Shown: positions 1 to 13,881, counted from the first letter of the stretch. The stretch is DNA of 25,622 bases from Erythrobacter donghaensis (GCF_001557325.1 NZ_LSJS01000249.1:1-25622); one strand, 5' to 3'. A program made the numbers and translations. The notes: generated by a model from the sequence alone, not told the origin.

Positions 1-407
1 GTGTGGAGCACCTCGCCCTGCCCCGCCCCGGTGATCGACGAGGAATAGATCACGCGGCCTTCCGGCGTCCAGCCGATGGTGCGCACCGCTCCGCCCTCGA
101 AGGTCAGGCGCCGCGGGCGGCCGCCGGCGACGGGCATGACATAGATGTCGTTGTTGCTGTCGTAGCTGGCGGTGAAGGCGATCATCCGGCCATCGGGCGA
201 GATCGCAGGCTCGGTTTCCTCGCCCTCGTCATTGGTGAGCCTGACCGCGCTACCGCCGTCGCGCCCGGTGCGCCACAGGTCGCCCTCGCTGACGAAGACA
301 AGCGTCTCGCCGCTCGCCACGGGGTGCTGGTAGTAGCCCTCTTCCGCCGCCAGCGGACCTGCGATCATGGCGAGCAGACTGCCCGCGCCCAGAAGAATGC
401 CTTTCAT
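1..407 (-). CDS. Tricorn-like S41-family protease, N-terminal part (cut by window edge)
   Basis: The reading frame starts at an ATG whose complement is 405-407 and runs off the left edge, giving about 135 residues with no stop. Residues 1-21 form a signal peptide (MKGILLGAGSLLAMIAGPLAA), so the protein is probably periplasmic or secreted. After it come beta-propeller blade motifs: a GDLWRT stretch, an RLTNDEGEETEPAISPDGR-type PD40 repeat, then an AFTASYDSNNDIYVMPVAGG stretch and RRLTFEGG. This order is characteristic of the propeller at the front of tricorn-like S41 peptidases and related amidohydrolases. The catalytic part would lie outside the window, so protease activity is inferred from family resemblance. 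A purine-rich AGGGGCGA stretch just upstream could be the ribosome-binding site. An amidohydrolase with the same propeller is the main alternative. Confidence 0.75.
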   Translation of the reverse strand, partial: MKGILLGAGSLLAMIAGPLAAEEGYYQHPVASGETLVFVSEGDLWRTGRDGGSAVRLTNDEGEETEPAISPDGRMIAFTASYDSNNDIYVMPVAGGRPRRLTFEGGAVRTIGWTPEGRVIYSSSITGAGQGEVLH

Positions 408-517
408 CGATGTCGCCCCTGCTGCAATTCCAGCGGGTTTGATGACTGACCGACCGCAGCGGTGCAAGACCGCAGCCATGCTGCCTGCAGAGCGATGGCG
501 GGCGCTGATCGAACCGC

Positions 518-1894
518 TCAGCCGATCCCGGCGGCCCGGCCAAGGCGCGCGCGAGCCTCGGCCTCGCCGATAAGGGGGAGCAACTCGCCCATGTCGGGGC
601 CGTGGTCCATGCCGGTGAGCGCCTGCCGCAGCGGCAGGAACAGCGCGCGGCCCTTGCGCCCGGTTGCCCGACCGAGGACTTGAGTCAGAGTTTTCCAAAG
701 CTCTGGATAGATGTCGGGATAACGCCATTCGAGTTGTTCGAAGGCGCGCGTAGCCTCAGCGAGGAAGGCCTTGTCCTCGTCCGTGAACTGCGGCTGCGCG
801 ATCGGGCCGGTGACAATCCGCCACCACTCCGCCGCCTCGCCGACATGGGCAAGGTTCGGGCGCACCGCGTGCCAGCCTGCCGCGTCCATGCCTTCGGGCA
901 GGCGGTCGCGGACGGCCTCGAACGGCAGCTGGTGGACGATCCCGGCATTGAGGCGCTCGAGATCCTCCTCGTCGAACTTGGCAGGCGCGCGGCCGAAGGT
1001 GGCGAGATCGAAGCTGGCGGTCAGCGTCGCGCGGTCGGCAATGGGCTCGACCGGCTGCGAGGTGCCGAGCCGCGCGAGCAGCGCGATGATCGCCTCGGGC
1101 TCGATCCCGCGCTCCCGGAAGGCATCGCAGCCGAGCGAGCCGAGGCGCTTCGAAAGCTTGCCCTCGCGCCCCACCAACAGCGCCTCGTGAGCGAAGGCGG
1201 GGAGCGGTTTTGCTGCAGCAAAGCCTGCAGCATAAAGTGCGGTAAAGATCTGAATCTGAACGGCAGTGTTGGAAACATGGTCCTCGCCGCGCAGCACTTG
1301 CGTAACGCCCATGTCGATATCGTCGACCGCGCTCGGCATCATGTAGAGCCACGAACCATCGGCGCGGCGGATGACGGGATCGGAGAGCTGCGCGGGGTCG
1401 AATTTCTGCGGGCCGCGGATGCCGTCTTCCCACTGGATCGGTTCGGCGTGGTCGAGCAGGAAGCGCCAGTGCGGCTGCACGCCCTCGGCCTCCCTTGCCG
1501 CCCGCTCGCCATCGCTGAGCTTCAGCGCCGCGCGGTCGTAGATCGGGGGCAGGCCGCGCGAGAGCTGGATCTTGCGCTTGACGTCGAGCTCCTGCGCGCT
1601 CTCGTAACAGGGGTAGACGCGCCCCGCCGCCCGCAGCGCCGCGAAGGCCGCCTCGTAGCGATCAAGCCGGGCGGACTGCCGCTCCTCGCGGTCCCAGGTG
1701 AGGCCGAGCCAGGTGAGGTCGGCGCGGATCGCCTCGACATATTCCTCGCGGCTGCGCTCGGCGTCGGTGTCGTCGATGCGCAGGATGAAGCTGCCCCCAG
1801 CCTGCCGCGCCAACATCCAGTTGTGGAGCGCGGTGCGGATGTTGCCGACATGCAGCCGGCCGGTGGGCGAGGGGGCGAAGCGGGTGGTGGTCAT
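518..1894 (-). CDS. gltX: Glutamate--tRNA ligase
   Basis: This is a class I aminoacyl-tRNA synthetase of 458 residues that charges tRNA-Glu, and in organisms lacking GlnRS often tRNA-Gln too, using ATP in the cytoplasm. It begins MTTTRFAPSPTGRLHVGN, which holds the HIGH-type signature, and carries GKLSKR, the KMSKS-type signature, in the middle. An RGEDHVSNT stretch and the C-terminal anticodon-binding helical domain follow. Length is normal for the family (about 450-480). Alphaproteobacteria often carry two gltX paralogues; the closing ALTGMDHGPDM..LLPLIG tail fits one of these, but I cannot tell whether it prefers tRNA-Glu or tRNA-Gln. The frame is open 56 codons further upstream, but that extension is Arg-rich, unlike any GltX, and overlaps the neighbouring gene. 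The chosen ATG has no Shine-Dalgarno sequence and lies just below a promoter, so the mRNA may be leaderless. Confidence 0.96.
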   Translation of the reverse strand: MTTTRFAPSPTGRLHVGNIRTALHNWMLARQAGGSFILRIDDTDAERSREEYVEAIRADLTWLGLTWDREERQSARLDRYEAAFAALRAAGRVYPCYESAQELDVKRKIQLSRGLPPIYDRAALKLSDGERAAREAEGVQPHWRFLLDHAEPIQWEDGIRGPQKFDPAQLSDPVIRRADGSWLYMMPSAVDDIDMGVTQVLRGEDHVSNTAVQIQIFTALYAAGFAAAKPLPAFAHEALLVGREGKLSKRLGSLGCDAFRERGIEPEAIIALLARLGTSQPVEPIADRATLTASFDLATFGRAPAKFDEEDLERLNAGIVHQLPFEAVRDRLPEGMDAAGWHAVRPNLAHVGEAAEWWRIVTGPIAQPQFTDEDKAFLAEATRAFEQLEWRYPDIYPELWKTLTQVLGRATGRKGRALFLPLRQALTGMDHGPDMGELLPLIGEAEARARLGRAAGIG

Positions 1895-1901
1895 CGCGCG
1901 T

Positions 1902-1930
1902 GCGGTAGAGCGCCCCGCCCTCGCCCGCAA
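1902..1930 (-). promoter_or_regulatory. Probable sigma70-type promoter of gltX
   Basis: On the minus strand, TTGCGG (1925-1930) and TACCGC (1902-1907) are separated by 17 nt. The predicted start point falls at about 1895, directly at the gltX ATG (1894), which has no ribosome-binding site, so a leaderless transcript is likely. Seen in sequence only; the -10 match is modest. Confidence 0.45.
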
Positions 1931-1934
1931 GCGG

Positions 1935-2369
1935 TCAGAGGGCGCGGATCTCCGCGTCGGCGAGCGCCAGCGCGGCTTCCCACAAGCGGTGCGCACGCTC
2001 GGCCCGCACCAGCCCGTCGAGCGCCGCTTCGAACCCGCGCCGGTCGCCCGCCGCCGCCGCATCGACGAAGGCGCCGATGGTCGCTTCGTCGTGGCTGAGC
2101 AGGCGGCAGCAGAAGCGAGAGACGGCGATGTTCTCGGGCCAGGTCGCGGCGATCGCCTGCGCCATGATCAGCGCCTTGGCCGCAACCTCGACGCTGCCGA
2201 GCCGCACCGCCAGTTCAGGCACCGGATCGCGGCCCATCCGCTCGTGCACCGCGATCAGCCGCAGGGCATGGATAAAGCGCCCCGCGATCGGCCCCAGCCG
2301 CTCCACCCTTGGTGGTGCAGCGAGCGCAGCGATGACCTGACGGGTGGCGGCAGAGGGGCTTTCGGACAT
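1935..2369 (-). CDS. Hypothetical protein, Ala/Leu-rich, upstream of gltX
   Basis: This gene encodes 144 residues. I chose the ATG at 2367-2369 because a GAGG motif lies 5 nt upstream of it. An in-frame ATG 24 codons further out (2441) lies upstream of the -35 hexamer of the putative promoter, so it is unlikely. The product (MSESPSAATRQVIAAL...) looks almost entirely helical, with no signal peptide or membrane span. It has a distinctive WPENIAVSRFCCRLLSHDE segment near residues 79-97, including a CC pair, and a charged C-terminal helix ending LADAEIRAL. I do not recognise a named family. The gene ends 40 nt before gltX on the same strand. GC-rich codon use matches its neighbours. A Fur-like dyad overlaps its promoter, which hints at metal-responsive control, but nothing in the protein itself shows a metal role. 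Confidence 0.7.
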   Translation of the reverse strand: MSESPSAATRQVIAALAAPPRVERLGPIAGRFIHALRLIAVHERMGRDPVPELAVRLGSVEVAAKALIMAQAIAATWPENIAVSRFCCRLLSHDEATIGAFVDAAAAGDRRGFEAALDGLVRAERAHRLWEAALALADAEIRAL

Positions 2370-2403
2370 GAAACCTCGCAAAGGCTGGGAGACGGTGAAA
2401 CCC

Positions 2404-2431
2404 ATCCTATCTACTTGCGAGTGATTTGCAA
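2404..2431 (-). promoter_or_regulatory. Promoter with overlapping Fur-like dyad, upstream of the 144-aa gene
   Basis: On the minus strand, a -35 TTGCAA (2426-2431) and a -10 TAGGAT (2404-2409) are 16 nt apart. The -35 lies inside an imperfect 17-bp dyad at 2415-2431 (minus strand TTGCAAATCACTCGCAA), in which 6 of 8 base pairs match around the central C. TGCAAAT-type dyads are bound by Fur, Irr or Mur regulators in alphaproteobacteria, so repression of the downstream gene is plausible but inferred. Confidence 0.4.
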
Positions 2432-2463
2432 TAGCGGACAATCTTTACCCGATGGCCGCCAAG

Positions 2464-2503
2464 GCAAAGAAAAGCCCCGCCGGAGCAAAAGCTCGGGCGG
2501 GGC
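2464..2503 (-). terminator. Rho-independent terminator of rpoC
   Basis: About 30 nt beyond the rpoC stop, the minus-strand transcript forms GCCCCGCC and GAGC arms (2491-2503) pairing with GCTC and GGCGGGGC (2474-2486). There is one opposed mismatch and a TTTT loop (2487-2490). A T-rich run (TTTTCTTT) follows. This is a classic intrinsic terminator for the rpoBC unit. Confidence 0.9.
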
Positions 2504-2533
2504 CATTCGTGCCGCAGGGGCGAGGCGGGGAGC

Positions 2534-6850
<4,317 letters not shown>

Positions 6851-6896
6851 TGCTCAATCCCTCTGAGGGGTGAAATCTGTAATTCGGTCGAACAAT

Positions 6897-6976
6897 TGCC
6901 GGTGGCTGGGAGTTGAACCCGCACCCCGTTGCCGGGGACCACTTGAATGGTGCGTCTACCGTTCCGCCACACCGGC
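6897..6976 (-). tRNA. Degenerate or non-canonical tRNA-Leu(CAA)-like sequence between rpoB and rpoC
   Basis: On the minus strand a class II cloverleaf begins 6 nt after the rpoB stop. The 7-bp acceptor is perfect (GCCGGTG with CACCGGC), followed by discriminator A (6897) and no encoded CCA. The D arm (TGGCGGAACGGTAGACGC) matches proteobacterial tRNA-Leu. The long variable arm is intact (CCCCG, GCAA loop, CGGGG), and the T loop is TTCAACT. The anticodon arm is collapsed: ACCA-TTCAAG-TGGT gives a 3-4-bp stem and a 6-nt loop holding CAA, where a normal tRNA has 5 bp and 7 nt; about 5 nt are missing. The T stem (GCGGG against CCCAGC) needs a bulged A. This is either a decaying tRNA-Leu gene, a structural tRNA-like element within the rpoBC transcript, or a truly unconventional tRNA. 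The family assignment is firm; function is doubtful. Confidence 0.65.
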
Positions 6977-6982
6977 CTGATC

Positions 6983-11173
<4,191 letters not shown>

Positions 11174-11198
11174 GGAGGGGTCTTGCCTCTTTGTAGGG

Positions 11199-11225
11199 CC
11201 GCGTGCGGGAGAAGCCCACGCGCGG
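11199..11225 (-). other. Strong hairpin in the rpoB leader
   Basis: On the minus strand, an 11-nt arm (CCGCGCGTGGG) pairs with CCCGCACGCGG across a CTTCT loop, with one C-A mismatch and one T-G pair. It ends about 25 nt before the rpoB ATG and is not followed by a T run, so it is not a terminator. It lies in a leader of roughly 240 nt and could affect translation or processing of the rpoBC mRNA. Confidence 0.5.
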
Positions 11226-11420
11226 ACGGGAAAAATCGCTGTCGTTCCACGCGAGAGGGCGGCCATTCCAACGCACAGAAGCCGCACGCCAGACTCCGCG
11301 CTTGAAGCGGTGTCGGCAGCAGCCTCCCAGTGTCCGTCGCGTAAATGGCCTTCGCCGCTTCCATCCGGAGGCCGATTCCCGCGCATGAATCAGCCCTGCT
11401 CGAAGCGAGCGAGAGGGCGC

Positions 11421-11449
11421 GATGTAGGAGCGGCTCCCGTGTCTGTCAA
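11421..11449 (-). promoter_or_regulatory. Promoter of rpoBC
   Basis: On the minus strand, a perfect -35 TTGACA (11444-11449) and a -10 TACATC (11421-11426) are exactly 17 nt apart. The start point would be near 11414, giving a leader of about 240 nt before rpoB. This is the best sigma70-type promoter in the window and explains how rpoBC is expressed without rplJL upstream. Confidence 0.75.
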
Positions 11450-11518
11450 TGCGGGTGCGGCGGGATTGGGCACGGACACCGGTTGCCCCCGAGACTTTAC
11501 CGCAAAACGACGCGCCCA

Positions 11519-11551
11519 ATATCGTTTTTCAATATTATTGATTGACGATAT
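11519..11551 (+). promoter_or_regulatory. Nested 33-bp dyad, probable operator with -35 element
   Basis: Two inverted repeats share the same centre at 11535. The outer arms are ATATCGT (11519-11525) and ACGATAT (11545-11551); the inner arms are TCAATA (11529-11534) and TATTGA (11536-11541). In all 26 positions pair, with only the 3-nt linkers unmatched. A TTGACG -35-like hexamer (11542-11547) overlaps the right arm, while the -10 is weak (TTAGAG at 11565-11570). The dyad lies about 60 nt upstream of the small peptide gene. Autoregulation by the XRE protein encoded downstream is a natural inference, not shown. Confidence 0.55.
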
Positions 11552-11612
11552 GTCGCGAATCGGATTAGAGAAGCCTTATCGAATCACGATGTGCAATTGA
11601 AAGGAACTCGAT

Positions 11613-11750
11613 ATGACCCGCTTTGCCAACACCGCGCTTGCCGCCTGCGCCGCCTTCGTCCTCACCCTGAGCTCGATCGGCGCGATCGTCACCGTTCCGC
11701 CTGCCGGGGCGCAGACCCCGGCGGCCTTCGCGCTGCCCTCCGTCGCCTGA
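11613..11750 (+). CDS. Small hydrophobic peptide (45 aa), first gene of the DUF2975/XRE module
   Basis: An AAAGGA ribosome-binding site sits 7-8 nt before the ATG and supports this short gene. The product has an MTRFANT start, a hydrophobic Ala/Leu/Ile/Val stretch over residues 8-29 (ALAACAAFVLTLSSIGAIVT), then a Pro/Ala-rich tail with a possible AGAQ signal-peptidase site near residue 34. It is therefore either a tiny exported peptide or a single-span membrane peptide. I recall similar short peptides in front of DUF2975 genes in sphingomonads, but no function is known to me. It ends 23 nt before the DUF2975 gene on the same strand and probably shares its transcript. There is no close homologue elsewhere in the window. 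Confidence 0.6.
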   Translation: MTRFANTALAACAAFVLTLSSIGAIVTVPPAGAQTPAAFALPSVA

Positions 11751-11773
11751 CGCCCCGAACGAGGAGACCCCCC

Positions 11774-12319
11774 ATGACCCCCCGCAACGATCTCCTGCTG
11801 CTCGGCGGCAAGATCCTCACCGTCATCATGCAGGCTGCGGTCGGCATCGGCGCGACGGTGCTCGCCCTTGTCATCCCGATCCTCGCCTTTGCAAGGGGCG
11901 ACGTCCTCAAGGGCTTCGCCGACGGCGCAGAGATCGATCTCGCCACCCTGCCGCTCGGCCCCACCATCGCGCTGCTCACAATCCTGCTCTTCGTGCTGGC
12001 TGCGATGTTCGTGTTCTTCGGCAAGCTCCGGGCGATCATCGACACGGTCGGCCAGGGCGAACCCTTCGTGCCCGCGAATGCCGAACGCCTGAGCCTGATG
12101 GCATGGCTGATGCTGGCAACACAGCTCCTGCTGTTCCCCGCAGCCTGGCTGGGAAACATCGTCGCCGAATGGGCCAACACGCTCGAGGATGTGCACCTCT
12201 CGGCGAACGGCGACGGCCTTGACCTCACCGGCATCCTGATGGTGCTTGTCCTGTTCATCCTCGCCCGCGTGTTCCGCCACGGCGCCGCGATGCGCGAAGA
12301 CCTCGAAGGGACCGTGTGA
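11774..12319 (+). CDS. DUF2975 family membrane protein
   Basis: The product has 181 residues and starts MTPRNDLLLLGGKIL; GGAG lies just upstream of the ATG. The frame is open further 5', but that part overlaps the small peptide gene in another frame and has no ribosome-binding site. Four membrane spans are evident: about residues 13-38, 61-84, 106-130 and 150-168. The FFGKLRAIIDTVGQGEPFVPANAERL loop between spans two and three, given here in overlapping parts (FFGKLRAIIDTVGQG and GEPFVPANAERL), and the closing FILARVFRHGAAMREDLEGT are characteristic of DUF2975. The family has no established biochemical role; its members are often paired with a small XRE/YozG-type regulator, as here. The stop codon overlaps an upstream alternative start of the regulator (TGATG), so the two are co-expressed. 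A role in membrane sensing is inferred from context only. Confidence 0.85.
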   Translation: MTPRNDLLLLGGKILTVIMQAAVGIGATVLALVIPILAFARGDVLKGFADGAEIDLATLPLGPTIALLTILLFVLAAMFVFFGKLRAIIDTVGQGEPFVPANAERLSLMAWLMLATQLLLFPAAWLGNIVAEWANTLEDVHLSANGDGLDLTGILMVLVLFILARVFRHGAAMREDLEGTV

Positions 12320-12357
12320 TGCCCCCCATCAACGACGATCTCGAAGGAGCCCGCATC

Positions 12358-12561
12358 ATGGTCAAACTCGACGACCTGCTCTACGCCCGCCGCATGACGC
12401 TGACCGAACTGGCCGAGCGTGTCGGCCTCACCCTCGCCAACCTGTCGATCCTCAAGACCGGCAAGGCAAAGGCGATCCGCTTCTCCACCCTCGCCGCGAT
12501 CTGCCGCGAGCTGGAGTGCCAGCCGGGCGATCTGCTCGGATACAAGGCGGACGAGGCCTGA
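12358..12561 (+). CDS. XRE/YozG-like helix-turn-helix regulator
   Basis: This is a small DNA-binding protein of 67 residues, essentially one Cro/C1-type domain. It begins MVKLDDLLYARRMTLTELAE; the helix-turn-helix covers roughly residues 13-35 (TLTELAERVGLTLANLSILK) and the KAIRFSTLAAICRELECQPGDLL segment follows, typical of the YozG-like group that pairs with DUF2975 proteins. I chose the ATG at 12358 because AAGGAG lies 8 nt upstream and the length fits the family. An ATG at 12319 overlapping the DUF2975 stop would add 13 residues and is a real alternative, with AAGGG upstream. It probably binds near its own promoter; the dyad at 11519-11551 is the obvious candidate. An intrinsic terminator follows at 12602-12635. 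Confidence 0.88.
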   Translation: MVKLDDLLYARRMTLTELAERVGLTLANLSILKTGKAKAIRFSTLAAICRELECQPGDLLGYKADEA

Positions 12562-12577
12562 AGCCGCGCCAAATCGC

Positions 12578-12605
12578 TTGACTCTCGCGCCCATTCCCCT
12601 AGAGG
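12578..12605 (+). promoter_or_regulatory. Promoter of rplJ-rplL
   Basis: TTGACT (12578-12583) and TAGAGG (12600-12605) are 16 nt apart, placing the start near 12612 and giving a leader of about 270 nt before rplJ. The -10 overlaps the left arm of the terminator of the preceding operon. The -35 is a good match; the -10 is moderate. Confidence 0.55.
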
Positions 12606-12635
12606 CCCCCCCGATCGGCGGGCCTCGTGCCTTTT
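12602..12635 (+). terminator. Terminator of the DUF2975/XRE operon, overlapping the rplJ promoter
   Basis: GAGGCCC (12602-12608) pairs with GGGCCTC (12620-12626), with further partial pairing inside, and TTTT follows at 12632-12635. A transcript from the upstream operon would form it, while one starting at about 12612 would lack the 5' arm. The T run is short, so termination may be partial. Confidence 0.5.
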
Positions 12636-12880
12636 GCCGGTCATCCGTCCGAGACAGTTGGTGAAGGCAATCGGGCCTTCTTAATCTCCAGCCTAGACGG
12701 GGAAACGAGATTTTCGCGAGGGGCCCGCATGGCGGACGCCTCGCTTGCGCCTGATGGTGCACCCTCCTTCCCTATCGACGGACTCGCCCGTGCTCGGTGC
12801 CTTCGCGGCCCTGCGCATGGACAAAACGTAGCCGGCCGTTCGGGCAGCCGCCCGTGCGGTCATTAGTGAAGGAGTATGGC
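12612..12880 (+). promoter_or_regulatory. Structured rplJ leader, probable L10 autoregulatory region
   Basis: About 270 nt without a gene precede rplJ. Perfect hairpins are visible: GAAGGC/GCCTTC at 12663-12680 with a 6-nt loop; a two-part stem around 12716-12744, where GCGAGG pairs with CCTCGC and an inner CCGC-ATG-GCGG is stacked beyond a GGC/ACG internal loop; and CGGGC-AGCC-GCCCG at about 12841-12854. In other bacteria the L10(L7/L12) complex binds a leader like this to repress its own translation. The match to that class is inferred from position and structure, not from an alignment. Confidence 0.5.
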
Positions 12881-13396
12881 ATGGATCGTTCGCAGAAAGC
12901 CGACGCGGTTGCCCAGCTCAATGCGGTCTTCAACGAGGTCAGCGTGGTGGTCGTCACCCGCAACCTCGGCATGACGGTGGCCCAGTCCACCGACCTGCGC
13001 GGGAAGATGCGCGATGCTGGTGCATCCTACAAGGTTGCGAAGAACCGTCTCGCCAAGCTCGCCCTCGAGAACACCGACTATGTCGGGCTCGGTGACATGC
13101 TCACCGGCCCGGTCGGGCTGGCCTGGTCGCATGACCCGGTCGCGGCTGCCAAGGCCGCTGTCGATTTCGCCAAGTCGAACGACAAGCTCGAAATCGTCGG
13201 CGGGTCGATGGGTTCGGTCGTGCTCGACGAAGCCGGGATCAAGGCGCTTGCCACGATGCCGAGCCTCGACGAGATGCGCGCCAAGCTCATCGGTCTGGTC
13301 AACGCCCCGGCGACGAAGATCGCCCAGGTCGTTACCGCACCCGCTGCCAAGGTCGCCCGTGTTTTCGCCGCCTACGCGGACAAGGACGCAGCGTAA
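12881..13396 (+). CDS. rplJ: 50S ribosomal protein L10
   Basis: L10, 171 residues, anchors the L7/L12 dimers to 23S rRNA and so builds the ribosomal stalk that recruits translation factors. The start MDRSQKADAVAQLNAVFNEV is preceded by AAGGAG 6 nt upstream; the frame is open 28 codons further 5', but that part is leader RNA. The TRNLGMTVAQSTDLRGKMRD and KVAKNRLAKLALE segments are typical of the N-terminal rRNA-binding domain. The C-terminal helix that carries the L7/L12 dimers ends ARVFAAYADKDAA. Length is normal (165-175). It is followed after 72 nt by rplL. In most bacteria rpoB would come next; here it lies on the opposite strand upstream. Confidence 0.98.
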   Translation: MDRSQKADAVAQLNAVFNEVSVVVVTRNLGMTVAQSTDLRGKMRDAGASYKVAKNRLAKLALENTDYVGLGDMLTGPVGLAWSHDPVAAAKAAVDFAKSNDKLEIVGGSMGSVVLDEAGIKALATMPSLDEMRAKLIGLVNAPATKIAQVVTAPAAKVARVFAAYADKDAA

Positions 13397-13444
13397 GAGA
13401 CGTTTTTCGCCAGACGAAACAATTCTCTGGGGCAAATCCGCCCC
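13396..13444 (+). other. Two adjacent hairpins between rplJ and rplL
   Basis: AGAGA and GTTT (13396-13405) can pair with AAAC and TCTCT (13417-13428), and GGGGC (13429-13433) pairs with GCCCC (13440-13444) directly beside it. There is no T run, so these are not an evident terminator. They may stabilise or expose the rplL part of the message, since L7/L12 is needed in several copies per L10. The role is inferred. Confidence 0.35.
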
Positions 13445-13468
13445 GCCACATATTTGGAGTGAACCATC

Positions 13469-13843
13469 ATGGCCGATATTGCCAAGCTTGTTGAAGAACT
13501 TTCGAAGCTGACCGTGCTCGAAGCTGCCGACCTCGCCAAGGCGCTTGAAGAAGCGTGGGGCGTGAGCGCCGCAGCTGCGGTTGCCGTTGCTGCCCCCGCC
13601 GCCGGCGGCGATGCCCCGGCTGCCGAAGAGCAGACCGAATTCGACGTCATCCTGACCGGCGACGGCGGGAAGAAGATCCAGGTCATCAAGGAAGTCCGCG
13701 CCATCACCGGCCTCGGCCTGACCGAAGCCAAGGCGCTCGTCGAAGGCGCGCCGAAGGCCGTCAAGGAAGGCGTCAACAAGGCCGAAGCCGAAGAGATCAA
13801 GAAGAAGATCGAAGAAGCCGGCGGCACCGTCGAGCTCAAGTAA
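13469..13843 (+). CDS. rplL: 50S ribosomal protein L7/L12
   Basis: L7/L12, 124 residues, is the multi-copy flexible stalk protein that binds elongation factors and stimulates their GTPase activity. The N-terminal dimerisation domain ([20 protein letters not shown]) is followed by an Ala/Val/Pro-rich hinge at about residues 34-53. The conserved C-terminal domain contains EKTEFDVIL-like [29 protein letters not shown] and [21 protein letters not shown] ribosome-binding site precedes the ATG. It is the last gene of a two-gene operon, closed by a strong terminator 38 nt after the stop. Confidence 0.99.
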   Translation: MADIAKLVEELSKLTVLEAADLAKALEEAWGVSAAAAVAVAAPAAGGDAPAAEEQTEFDVILTGDGGKKIQVIKEVRAITGLGLTEAKALVEGAPKAVKEGVNKAEAEEIKKKIEEAGGTVELK

Positions 13844-13881
13844 GCTCTTCGCCGCCGATCTTCGGATCGACGCACAAAAGA

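Larger units (their letters stand above)
11174..11612. other. Divergent intergenic region between rpoB and the peptide/DUF2975/XRE module
   Basis: This 439-nt gap holds no convincing gene. From left to right it contains the rpoB leader hairpin (11199-11225), the rpoBC promoter (11421-11449), an AT-rich block from about 11515 to 11580 that stands out from the GC-rich surroundings, and the nested dyad at 11519-11551. Open frames crossing it lack ribosome-binding sites and look like out-of-frame GC-rich shadows. Confidence 0.6.

Noticed and set aside
408..517. Terminator for gltX and promoter for the tricorn-like gene
   Set aside because: Only small GCAGC-ATG-GCTGC-type hairpins without a T run, and only weak promoter-like hexamers, so neither can be supported.
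1895..2062. 56-codon N-terminal extension of gltX
   Set aside because: It is Arg-rich, overlaps the 144-aa gene in another frame and covers the gltX promoter; the conserved protein starts at MTTTRFAPSPTG.
11174..11386. 71-codon in-frame extension of rpoB
   Set aside because: Not RpoB-like, no ribosome-binding site at its ATG, and it contains the leader hairpin; the ATG at 11173 gives the conserved N-terminus.
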